DNA of 8,561 bases from Acidobacteriota bacterium (GTDB lineage Bacteria; Acidobacteriota; UBA6911; RPQK01; JADFOI01). The position numbers and the translations under genes are program-made. Location of the stretch: contig JACZQQ010000110.1 of assembly GCA_022545645.1 (NCBI GenBank), positions 1-8,561 of the forward strand, read 5' to 3'. Position 1 is the stretch's first letter; every line of letters starts with the position of its first letter. Of the stretch, positions 1 through 5,217 are shown in pieces. A model generated the notes under the pieces. That model was not told where the DNA came from, ran no database searches, and saw nothing but the letters and a program-made list of their open reading frames with translations.

Positions 1-1
1 C

Positions 2-40
2 TACGTGTTTATCGTAGGACGTCTGCCAGAAGAGACTTAG
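2..40 (+). CDS. Possible C-terminal end of an upstream + strand gene (partial)
   Basis: One frame is open from the window edge and reads YVFIVGRLPEET before a TAG at 38-40. The hydrophobic stretch followed by a charged tail is a plausible protein C-terminus. The stop lies inside the start of a palindrome, as expected for a gene end facing a convergent operon. Twelve codons are far too few to identify a family, and an open frame of this length can easily occur by chance. Confidence 0.22.
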   Translation, partial: YVFIVGRLPEET

Positions 41-69
41 AGAGATTAGGGATCCCTAATCTCTCTGAG
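36..69. repeat. Perfect 28-bp palindrome (39-66), imperfectly extended to 36-69
   Basis: Positions 39-66 are fully self-complementary around GGGATCCC, with 14-bp arms and no loop. Pairing continues to 36-69 with a single T/G mismatch at 38/67. The arm sequence AGAGATTAGGGA (41-52) matches 11 of 12 bases of the outer arm of the palindrome at the other end of the window (8409-8420). It follows directly on a possible + strand stop codon, so a terminator or mRNA 3'-end role is possible, although no T-run follows. Confidence 0.8.
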
Positions 70-133
70 AAATTCCAAATTTCAAATCATAAATCATAAA
101 CAAATTCCAAATTCTAAATTCTAAATTCCAAAC
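70..133. repeat. Left heptamer array: four 7-mers, AAAC, four 7-mers, AAAC
   Basis: Read on the + strand, this 64-nt block parses without remainder into AAATTCC, AAATTTC, AAATCAT, AAATCAT, then AAAC, then AAATTCC, AAATTCT, AAATTCT, AAATTCC, then AAAC. Every heptamer starts AAAT and varies only in its last three bases. The block is the inverted counterpart of 173-236. It is strongly AT-rich compared with the flanking coding DNA. Confidence 0.9.
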
Positions 134-172
134 CTCTGAGTCTGACTTCTCGGACTCTTTTAAACCGAAGTT
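134..172 (+). terminator. Inter-arm segment with a small hairpin and short T-run
   Basis: This 39-nt segment separates the two heptamer arrays. Positions 138-145 pair with 150-157 (GAGTCTGA with TCGGACTC, one G-U wobble) around a CTTC tetraloop, and TTTT follows at 158-161. In the + orientation this resembles a weak intrinsic terminator, which would suit a + strand gene ending near position 40. On the - strand the wobble becomes an A/C mismatch and no T-run follows, so it is less likely to stop the - strand operon. It could equally be just the apical loop of a larger structure formed by the arrays. Confidence 0.3.
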
Positions 173-236
173 GTTTGTGATTTGGAATTTGTGATTTGGA
201 ATTTGTTTGGAATTTGGGATTTAGGATTTAGGATTT
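173..236. repeat. Right heptamer array, inverted copy of the left array's architecture
   Basis: This 64-nt block parses on the + strand as GTTT, GTGATTT, GGAATTT, GTGATTT, GGAATTT, GTTT, GGAATTT, GGGATTT, AGGATTT, AGGATTT. Its reverse complement is therefore four AAAT-type heptamers, AAAC, four heptamers, AAAC: the same length and punctuation as 70-133. Pairing the two arms position by position, I count 48 of 64 matches. The four invariant bases of each unit and both AAAC/GTTT marks always match; the variation is in the last three bases of the heptamers. Confidence 0.9.
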
Positions 237-271
237 CCGGCCGGCGGCCGGCGATTTGGGATTTATGATTT
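237..271. repeat. GC-rich palindrome interrupting the array, with trailing heptamers
   Basis: Directly after the right array comes a block made only of C and G (237-252), containing the inverted repeat CCGGCC-GGC-GGCCGG at 237-251. The heptamer pattern then resumes with a partial unit GATTT (253-257), GGGATTT (258-264) and ATGATTT (265-271). The array ends four bases before the stop codon of the - strand operon (275-277). A 6-bp all-GC stem could act at the 3' end of that mRNA, but no U-run follows it in that direction, so I do not call it an intrinsic terminator. Confidence 0.7.
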
Positions 272-274
272 CTC

Positions 275-1489
275 TTAGTCTAGGACTCCTTCTTTTTTCC
301 ATTCCTGGATGGTCTCTTCATCGTATCCCAGAAGATCCTTCAGGATGGCCTCGGTATCCTGGCCCAGCTTGGAAGGAAGTGCGAGAGGATCGTCACTCAT
401 TCCACCGAATCGAAGGGCACTGCGGGGGACCTCCATGGGCCCGAAGGAGGAGACGGGAAAGTGCTCAAAATAGTTGCGGTGGCGCAGTTGAGGATCCTCC
501 ATCAGATCGGCACCGTTTTCGACCACGCCGGCCGCAATACCCTCTTCCTGCAGCTTCTTCATCACCTCTTCGGGAGACCGCTCCTGGGTCCATTCCTCCA
601 CGATTTGATCCAGCTCCGAGACATGCTTGGAGCGGGCCTCCTGTCCTGCAAACTTGGGGGAGGCAGAAAGATCCTCTCGTCCCACAATTCGGCAGAACTT
701 CTGCCACTCCTCATCGGTGGTGATGGAAAGAACACACCAACGGTCATCGCCTTGACAGCGGTAACATCCATGGGGAAAGGCGGTGGGATGGTGGTTGCCT
801 CGTGGTTCTGGATCTTTGCCATTCACGGACATCTCCAGGTAGCTCACACCCAAAGCATAGGCAGCGGCCTCGGCTTGGGCCAGATCGATGGTGACCCCCT
901 TTTGAGTGACCCGACGACGAAGCAGTGCGGCCACCAGCAGCGTGGGAGCCATAATGAAACTCAAATGATCCGGATAAACTCCCTGGCTGCCAATGGGACG
1001 CGGCTGATCGGGGTGGTTCCACAGATAGGTCATGCCGGAGTAAGCGGTGAGATTAAACCCCCAGGTTCCGTACCAGCTCTTGGGCCCCTTCTCTCCCAGT
1101 CCGGGCAACCTGAGAATAATAATTCCCGGGTTGACCTGCCTGAGTTCTTCCTCGCCCAGGCCCAATCGCGTCAGGACTCCAGGGCGAAAGTTCTCCAGCA
1201 CCGCATCCGAACAGGAGGTCAACTTCTTGATGATTTCCACTCCGGCCGGATGCTTGAGATTCACGGTGAGGGATCGGACTCCCAGGTTGCACTCGATGAA
1301 GCGGGCCGAAGAATCCAGGTCCTTGCCGAAGTGGCGAAAGGTGTCCAGCCCACCGGTTGCAGACTCCACTTTGATCACCTCTGCACCGTGCTGAGCCAGA
1401 AGGCGTCCCGCGTAGGGACCGGCATAGGCATTGGTGAAGGCGATGATCCGGATGCCCTTTAAGATCTGGTTGGTGCTTTGCGCGCTCAT
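275..1489 (-). CDS. Family III (CaiB/BaiF) CoA-transferase, probable catalytic subunit
   Basis: The 404-residue protein has the usual length and order of class III CoA-transferases, which move CoA between carboxylic acids through an enzyme-bound mixed anhydride. The N-terminal Rossmann part shows AGPYAGRLLAQHGAEVIKVE (residues 23-42), followed by NLKHPAG near 77-83 and ENFRPG at 99-104. Residues 170-175 read GVYPDH, and D174 aligns with the catalytic Asp of formyl-CoA transferase (Asp169). The ATG at 1489 has a Shine-Dalgarno-like GGAAGGGG just upstream and overlaps the preceding stop by four bases (ATGA), so it should be translationally coupled to its paralogue. It is the last gene of the operon. 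Acid donor and acceptor cannot be told from sequence. Family assignment is secure; substrate is unknown. Confidence 0.93.
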   Translation of the reverse strand: MSAQSTNQILKGIRIIAFTNAYAGPYAGRLLAQHGAEVIKVESATGGLDTFRHFGKDLDSSARFIECNLGVRSLTVNLKHPAGVEIIKKLTSCSDAVLENFRPGVLTRLGLGEEELRQVNPGIIILRLPGLGEKGPKSWYGTWGFNLTAYSGMTYLWNHPDQPRPIGSQGVYPDHLSFIMAPTLLVAALLRRRVTQKGVTIDLAQAEAAAYALGVSYLEMSVNGKDPEPRGNHHPTAFPHGCYRCQGDDRWCVLSITTDEEWQKFCRIVGREDLSASPKFAGQEARSKHVSELDQIVEEWTQERSPEEVMKKLQEEGIAAGVVENGADLMEDPQLRHRNYFEHFPVSSFGPMEVPRSALRFGGMSDDPLALPSKLGQDTEAILKDLLGYDEETIQEWKKEGVLD

Positions 1490-2682
1490 ATCACCCCTTC
1501 CGAGGCCAGGTGATCCAACGCCTGCTGGTCCAGATCCAGCTCCTGGCCGAAGACTTCCTCATTATGCTGGCCCAGCGTAGGTGCTGGAGCTGCGGGTTTG
1601 GGGCGCTCGCCGTCGACCGTGAAGGGCACACCTGGCTGTTGGTACTCGCCAATCTCAGGATGGGTCACTGAGGTGAAGAATTCCCGGGCCTGGATGTGAG
1701 GATCCTTTTGAAAATCCGATGGGGTATTGACGGGAAGACCGGGAACCCCCCGTTTTTGCAACAGGTGGGCCAGCTCTTCCTTTTTGTACCGAGAGGTAAA
1801 GGACTCCAAAAGCGGATTGAGCCAATCGGCATGGGCGCGGCGCTCCGTGTCCGTCTTCCAACGGGGATCATCCAACTCGGGTGGATGATCCTCCCATATC
1901 TCGAGAAGAATTGGCCAATGGCGATGGGTTGCAAAAAGGGCAATGTATCCATCCTGGCAGCGAAAGAGGTTGGCCGGTGCCACATGCTGGTGTTGGCTTC
2001 CCGCTCGTTTCACCAATTTCCCTTCTGCCGAATAGGTGAAAGCAACATGTTCGTGGATGGCAAGACTGGCCTGAATCGAGGTATCAATGTGGACTCCCTT
2101 TCCCTGCTCTTCTCGTCTCCACAGCGCCAGCATCACTCCGTAGGCAGCGTAGAGGCTGGCGTAGTAGTAGGATTGGGTCTCGGGCGGCATGCAAGGGGGC
2201 AACTCAGGATCTCCGCTGACGTACAGCAGTCCGCTCATGGCGGTGGTCACGATGTCGGGAGATTTAAAGTGGGAGTAAGGTCCGCTTTGTCCAAAACCTG
2301 AGAGAGAAACAAGAATGAGCTTGGGCTGGCGCTCTGTGAGAACGGAATAGCCCAGGTTGAGCTTCTCCAGGTAGTCGGGACCCGAGCTCTCCAAAACAAC
2401 ATCCACCCGCTGGAGAAGATCGAGGAACAGGTTTCGTCCTGCCGGACAGGTGAGATCCAGGGTGATTCCCCGCTTACCAGCATTGAGGTAGGCGAAGGAA
2501 AGACTGGTTTCACCGTCACTGCGTCCCTGGGCGAAGGGTGGCTCACGGCGCAGGTCATCGCCCCCGGGAGGCTCGACCTTGATCACCTCCATACCCAGGT
2601 CGCACAGGAACTTTCCGCAAAAAGCTCCCTTGGCGGAACTGATATCCAGAACCCGGTAGCCCGATAGCAAGGACCTAGCCAT
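1486..2682 (-). CDS. Family III CoA-transferase paralogue lacking the catalytic Asp
   Basis: This is a second CaiB/BaiF-fold protein of 398 residues from the ATG at 2682 (399 if the TTG at 2685 is used). I prefer the ATG because it gives a TGATG overlap with the upstream acyl-CoA dehydrogenase stop. Family marks include GMEVIKVEPPGGD near residue 30, NAGKRGITLDL near 67, and SLSGFGQSGPY near 126. At the position of the active-site Asp the sequence is PPETQSYYYASLY; counting back from the following helix puts Tyr172 there and no Asp is nearby. In heteromeric class III transferases, such as the benzylsuccinate CoA-transferase type, one subunit can be catalytically silent, so this may be the partner of the downstream gene product. 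That pairing is inference from adjacency and the missing residue. Confidence 0.9.
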   Translation of the reverse strand: MARSLLSGYRVLDISSAKGAFCGKFLCDLGMEVIKVEPPGGDDLRREPPFAQGRSDGETSLSFAYLNAGKRGITLDLTCPAGRNLFLDLLQRVDVVLESSGPDYLEKLNLGYSVLTERQPKLILVSLSGFGQSGPYSHFKSPDIVTTAMSGLLYVSGDPELPPCMPPETQSYYYASLYAAYGVMLALWRREEQGKGVHIDTSIQASLAIHEHVAFTYSAEGKLVKRAGSQHQHVAPANLFRCQDGYIALFATHRHWPILLEIWEDHPPELDDPRWKTDTERRAHADWLNPLLESFTSRYKKEELAHLLQKRGVPGLPVNTPSDFQKDPHIQAREFFTSVTHPEIGEYQQPGVPFTVDGERPKPAAPAPTLGQHNEEVFGQELDLDQQALDHLASEGVI

Positions 2683-3848
2683 CAATGTCGGCTGCGTTTC
2701 TTCAGTAGGTTCCGGGCCAGCCGCCAGCGCAGAACCTCAGTAGCACCTTCCGTAATCCGGATGCTGCGAAGCTGCCGGTACATCCACTCCAGTGGCAACT
2801 CTTTGGTGAGCCCCATCCCTCCAAAGACCTGGATGGCCCGATCGACGACCCGGCTGGCCATCTCCGTACAGGTGATCTTCACCATATAGGAGGTGTCGCG
2901 AACATTCTCGCCCCGATCGTAGCGCCAGGCGCACTCATGAACCATGAGCCGCGCCGCATGAACCTCCATGGCCGAGTCCGCGATCATAAACTGTATGATC
3001 TGCCGTTCGGAAAGAGGCTTTCCGAAAGTGATGCGAACCTGGGAATAATCCATCATCATTTCCAGGGCCCGCTGGGCCATCCCCACGCTCTGGGCGCCGT
3101 GGCATCGAACCCGCCCATCGGTGAGCCATTCCTGAGTCATGGCAAATCCTCCGCCCACCTCCCCCAGAACGTTGGCCACAGGAACCCGCACATTGTCGAA
3201 CACGATCTCCCAGGGAGAATCTCCCATCATGGTCGGCTGCTGGCGTGTCAAATTCACTCCCGGGGTATCCAGGTCCACCAGAAACGAGGTGATCCCCCCC
3301 CGGGCACGTTTCTCCGGGTCCGTCAAAGCCCACACCTGTGCGAATTGGGAGTAACCTGCGCCACTGATAAAGCGCTTGGTTCCGCTAATGATGAAGTCGT
3401 CTCCATCGCGGACGGCACGGGTTTGCATGGCCGCCGGGTCAGAGCCGGCATCAGGCTCGGTCAGTGCAAAGCACATCCTCTTCTCCCCGTTCAATACCGG
3501 GTGAAGGTACTTTTCCTTCTGCTCACCCTTGCAGTACAACAGGGGAGGGCGGACATCCGGACCAAAGATCTCATTGATTCGGTAGGGGATCACCACGGTT
3601 CGACCGAGCTCTTCTGAGATGACACAGCGAGTCAGAAGATCCAGGTCAGCCCCGCCGTATTCCTTGGGAATATCCAGCAGCCATAGACCTATGGACTTGG
3701 CCTTCTTCTGCAGGGGGCGGAGATACTTATCCGGCATGGCCTCCGCTTCAGGACGGTACTCTGGCTCCAACGGAATCAGCTCTTCGTCTACAAAACGCCG
3801 AACCGTTTCCTTTAAGAGCAGCTGCTCGTCAGAGAGATTGAAATCCAT
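2682..3848 (-). CDS. Acyl-CoA dehydrogenase
   Basis: The 388-residue flavoprotein should oxidise an acyl-CoA to the trans-2-enoyl-CoA, passing electrons through FAD to electron transfer flavoprotein. The start MDFNLSDEQ is typical of the N-terminal helical domain, TEPDAGSD (130-137) is the signature at the flavin/substrate site, FGGMG (342-346) is the C-terminal FAD-contact motif, and E367 in RITEGATE matches the catalytic base position of medium-chain type enzymes. The length is normal and no key residue is missing. It lies 14 bases after the crotonase stop and its TGA overlaps the next start, so it sits in the middle of the operon. In context it would desaturate the thioester that the crotonase then hydrates. 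Chain or ring specificity cannot be read. Confidence 0.95.
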   Translation of the reverse strand: MDFNLSDEQLLLKETVRRFVDEELIPLEPEYRPEAEAMPDKYLRPLQKKAKSIGLWLLDIPKEYGGADLDLLTRCVISEELGRTVVIPYRINEIFGPDVRPPLLYCKGEQKEKYLHPVLNGEKRMCFALTEPDAGSDPAAMQTRAVRDGDDFIISGTKRFISGAGYSQFAQVWALTDPEKRARGGITSFLVDLDTPGVNLTRQQPTMMGDSPWEIVFDNVRVPVANVLGEVGGGFAMTQEWLTDGRVRCHGAQSVGMAQRALEMMMDYSQVRITFGKPLSERQIIQFMIADSAMEVHAARLMVHECAWRYDRGENVRDTSYMVKITCTEMASRVVDRAIQVFGGMGLTKELPLEWMYRQLRSIRITEGATEVLRWRLARNLLKKRSRH

Positions 3849-3862
3849 ACCGATTGCCCCAC

Positions 3863-4690
3863 TTAAGCATCGCGGTTATAGGATTCAAGCCCCGGGCGAT
3901 ATTTCTTTTCCTTCACGAACTGGTCAATCCCTTTGTTTCGGCCTTTTTCCGGATCAGTGGCCTGAAGTGCGACGATCTTGGCGCCAATGTACTCTTCAGC
4001 CAACGTGTAGTCCATGTTGCGGCAGGTTTTAAAAACCTCCTTGGTTGCCCGAAGGGCGGCAGGATTCTTCTCCATCAGCTTCTGGCACAGCTTCACGGTC
4101 TCCTCACGCAATTTCTCGCGGGGAACAGCGAAGGTCACCAGCCTCATCTCCGCAGCCTGCTTTCCATCGAAGGTGTCCCCGGTCATACTGTAGTAAAGGG
4201 CATCCCGATAACTCATGGCATCAGCGATCACCCGGCTGACCAGCCCACCAGGGAAAATTCCAAAGTTGATTTCGCTCAGACCAAAGATGGCATCCTCGGC
4301 AGCGATGGCAATATCGCAGGCAATCAACTGAGTGAAACCTCCACCAAAGCAATAGCCGTTGACCATGGCTATGGTCGGCTTGGGAAACGTCAGCAGGCTT
4401 CGCCAGCGCCACTCATGGGTGGCCCATTCGGCACGCCGCCGCTCAGCCGGCTTGTCATCCAGTTCACGGAAAAATTCCTTGAGATCCTGACCGGCACACC
4501 AGCTATCCCCGGCACCCGTGAGTACCAATACCCGGGTCTCGTCATCCGATTCCAGCTCAATGAGGACATCCACCATCTCAAAATGGAGCTGAGGACTCAT
4601 GGCATTGCGCTTCTCTGGACGATTGAGGATGACCCAGGTGATGCCATTCTCTTTCTCAACCTTGACCGTCTTATAAACCTTCTTGGTCAT
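3863..4690 (-). CDS. Crotonase-fold enoyl-CoA hydratase, close to hydroxycinnamoyl-CoA hydratase-lyase
   Basis: The 275-residue protein matches, from memory, Pseudomonas 4-hydroxycinnamoyl-CoA hydratase-lyase along nearly its whole length: VILNRPEKRNAMSP (20-33), LVLTGAG (55-61), PTIAMVNGYCFGGGF (105-119), GLSEINFGI (137-145), then LEKNP- and PGL-type C-terminal marks. That enzyme hydrates feruloyl- or coumaroyl-CoA and retro-aldol cleaves it to the aldehyde and acetyl-CoA. The catalytic Glu is kept (E140, Pseudomonas 143). Ser123 is replaced by T120, and the two tyrosines that contact the phenol hydroxyl (75 and 239) by F73 and G236. The substrate may therefore lack a para-hydroxyl, or the enzyme may only hydrate. 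It is the first gene of the operon; GGGAGG at 4699-4704 lies eight bases before the ATG. Confidence 0.9.
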   Translation of the reverse strand: MTKKVYKTVKVEKENGITWVILNRPEKRNAMSPQLHFEMVDVLIELESDDETRVLVLTGAGDSWCAGQDLKEFFRELDDKPAERRRAEWATHEWRWRSLLTFPKPTIAMVNGYCFGGGFTQLIACDIAIAAEDAIFGLSEINFGIFPGGLVSRVIADAMSYRDALYYSMTGDTFDGKQAAEMRLVTFAVPREKLREETVKLCQKLMEKNPAALRATKEVFKTCRNMDYTLAEEYIGAKIVALQATDPEKGRNKGIDQFVKEKKYRPGLESYNRDA

Positions 4691-4722
4691 TCACGTTACC
4701 TCCCTGTCTGATTTTGGGCCGG

Positions 4723-4751
4723 AGTATATTGAGCCCCCCTGGGTGTGTCAA
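4723..4751 (-). promoter_or_regulatory. Sigma-70-type promoter of the crotonase/dehydrogenase/CoA-transferase operon
   Basis: On the - strand TTGACA (4746-4751) is followed by exactly 17 bases and TATACT (4723-4728): a perfect -35 box and a five-of-six -10 box. Transcription would start near 4716, giving a leader of about 26 nt that holds the ribosome site GGGAGG (4699-4704) before the ATG at 4690. The spacer contains a run of six G. This is the strongest promoter candidate in the window. Confidence 0.75.
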
Positions 4752-4758
4752 GATGACA
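4746..4758. promoter_or_regulatory. Inverted repeat TGTCA-AGA-TGACA over the -35 box
   Basis: A 13-bp inverted repeat with 5-bp arms and a 3-bp centre covers the -35 box of the - strand promoter and lies 15 bases upstream of the + strand -35 candidate. A small dimeric repressor there could control the operon or both directions. The arms are short, one arm is part of the -35 hexamer itself, and no regulator gene is visible in the window, so the operator reading is tentative. Confidence 0.3.
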
Positions 4759-4773
4759 TAGCCCGCGTCGGCC

Positions 4774-4802
4774 TTGACAATTTCACAGGCCAGTTCCAGT
4801 AT
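4774..4802 (+). promoter_or_regulatory. Candidate promoter for the Rieske/amidohydrolase pair
   Basis: A perfect TTGACA (4774-4779) is followed after 17 bases by CAGTAT (4797-4802), only three of six matches to a -10 box. The AT-rich stretch TATTTAG just beyond (4800-4806) might serve instead with a longer spacer. It lies back to back with the - strand promoter, with 22 bases between the two -35 boxes. The -35 is convincing; the -10 is weak, so an activator may be needed. Confidence 0.45.
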
Positions 4803-4845
4803 TTAGTTTCGACATTCACCATTGCCTGACTTAGCACGGATGCCC

Positions 4846-5217
4846 ATGACCCAGCAGGAAATTTTCGTTGCCCGCAGTTCGGAGCTCAAGGAAAGGGATC
4901 GTAAGATCGTCCCACACGGAAACACCGAAATTGGGGTGTACCGCGCCAACGGGAAATTGTACGCCTACCAAAATCTGTGTGCTCATCAGGGAGGTCCCGC
5001 CTGTGAAGGGCTTCTGATGCCCAAGGTCGAGGAGGTCATTGCCAGGGATCAGACCTATCAGGGGCAAAAGTTCAACTATGAAAAACTTCACATCGTCTGT
5101 CCCTGGCATGGGTGGGAGTACGATCTTCAGACGGGAGAAATGGTAGCGGATCGCAAGTTCCGCCTGAAGAAATATGAGGTGGTGGAAAGAGGGGAGGAAA
5201 TTTATGTCCTGGCATGA
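4846..5217 (+). CDS. Small Rieske [2Fe-2S] protein (ferredoxin-like)
   Basis: From the ATG at 4846 the protein has 123 residues. Alternative starts are the ATG at 4840 and the TTG at 4822; none has a clear Shine-Dalgarno sequence, and I chose the one closest to the first beta strand (MTQQEIFVARSSEL). The cluster ligands are visible as C45-A-H47 and C85-P-W-H88, so it should bind a Rieske [2Fe-2S] cluster and carry electrons in the cytoplasm. No signal peptide, membrane helix or oxygenase catalytic domain is present. Ligand pairs are separated by 37 residues, about twice the usual 16-17 of stand-alone Rieske ferredoxins, with an extra C53 in the GGPACEG loop. The stop overlaps the start of the next gene by 14 bases, which points to co-expression with the amidohydrolase. 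Partner enzyme is unknown. Confidence 0.9.
   Translation: MTQQEIFVARSSELKERDRKIVPHGNTEIGVYRANGKLYAYQNLCAHQGGPACEGLLMPKVEEVIARDQTYQGQKFNYEKLHIVCPWHGWEYDLQTGEMVADRKFRLKKYEVVERGEEIYVLA
5191..5198 (+). promoter_or_regulatory. Ribosome binding site that fixes the amidohydrolase start
   Basis: GGGGAGGA lies five bases before the ATG at 5204, inside the end of the Rieske gene. It favours 5204 over the in-frame ATG at 5174, which would add ten residues (MRWWKEGRKF) that are merely the Rieske 3' end read in another frame. Confidence 0.75.

Noticed and set aside
70..236. Repeats that could suggest a CRISPR array
   Set aside because: Units are 7 nt with no unique spacers, the two halves are inverted relative to each other, and no cas genes are present.
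256..723. 155-codon + strand frame starting in the heptamer array
   Set aside because: It begins inside repeats and overlaps the CoA-transferase gene. The apparent hydrophobic start comes from repeat and antisense sequence.
461..1462. Long open frame on the + strand (333 codons) opposite the CoA-transferase
   Set aside because: It lies wholly antisense to a gene with clear family motifs, has no recognisable domain, and is the kind of shadow frame expected in GC-rich coding DNA.
3854..4711. 285-codon open frame on the + strand opposite the crotonase
   Set aside because: It is antisense to a very well supported crotonase and runs into the - strand leader; its translation resembles no family I know.
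4822..4845. TTG or earlier ATG start for the Rieske gene
   Set aside because: Neither has a Shine-Dalgarno sequence and they add only non-domain residues. The choice of 4846 is a preference, not proven.
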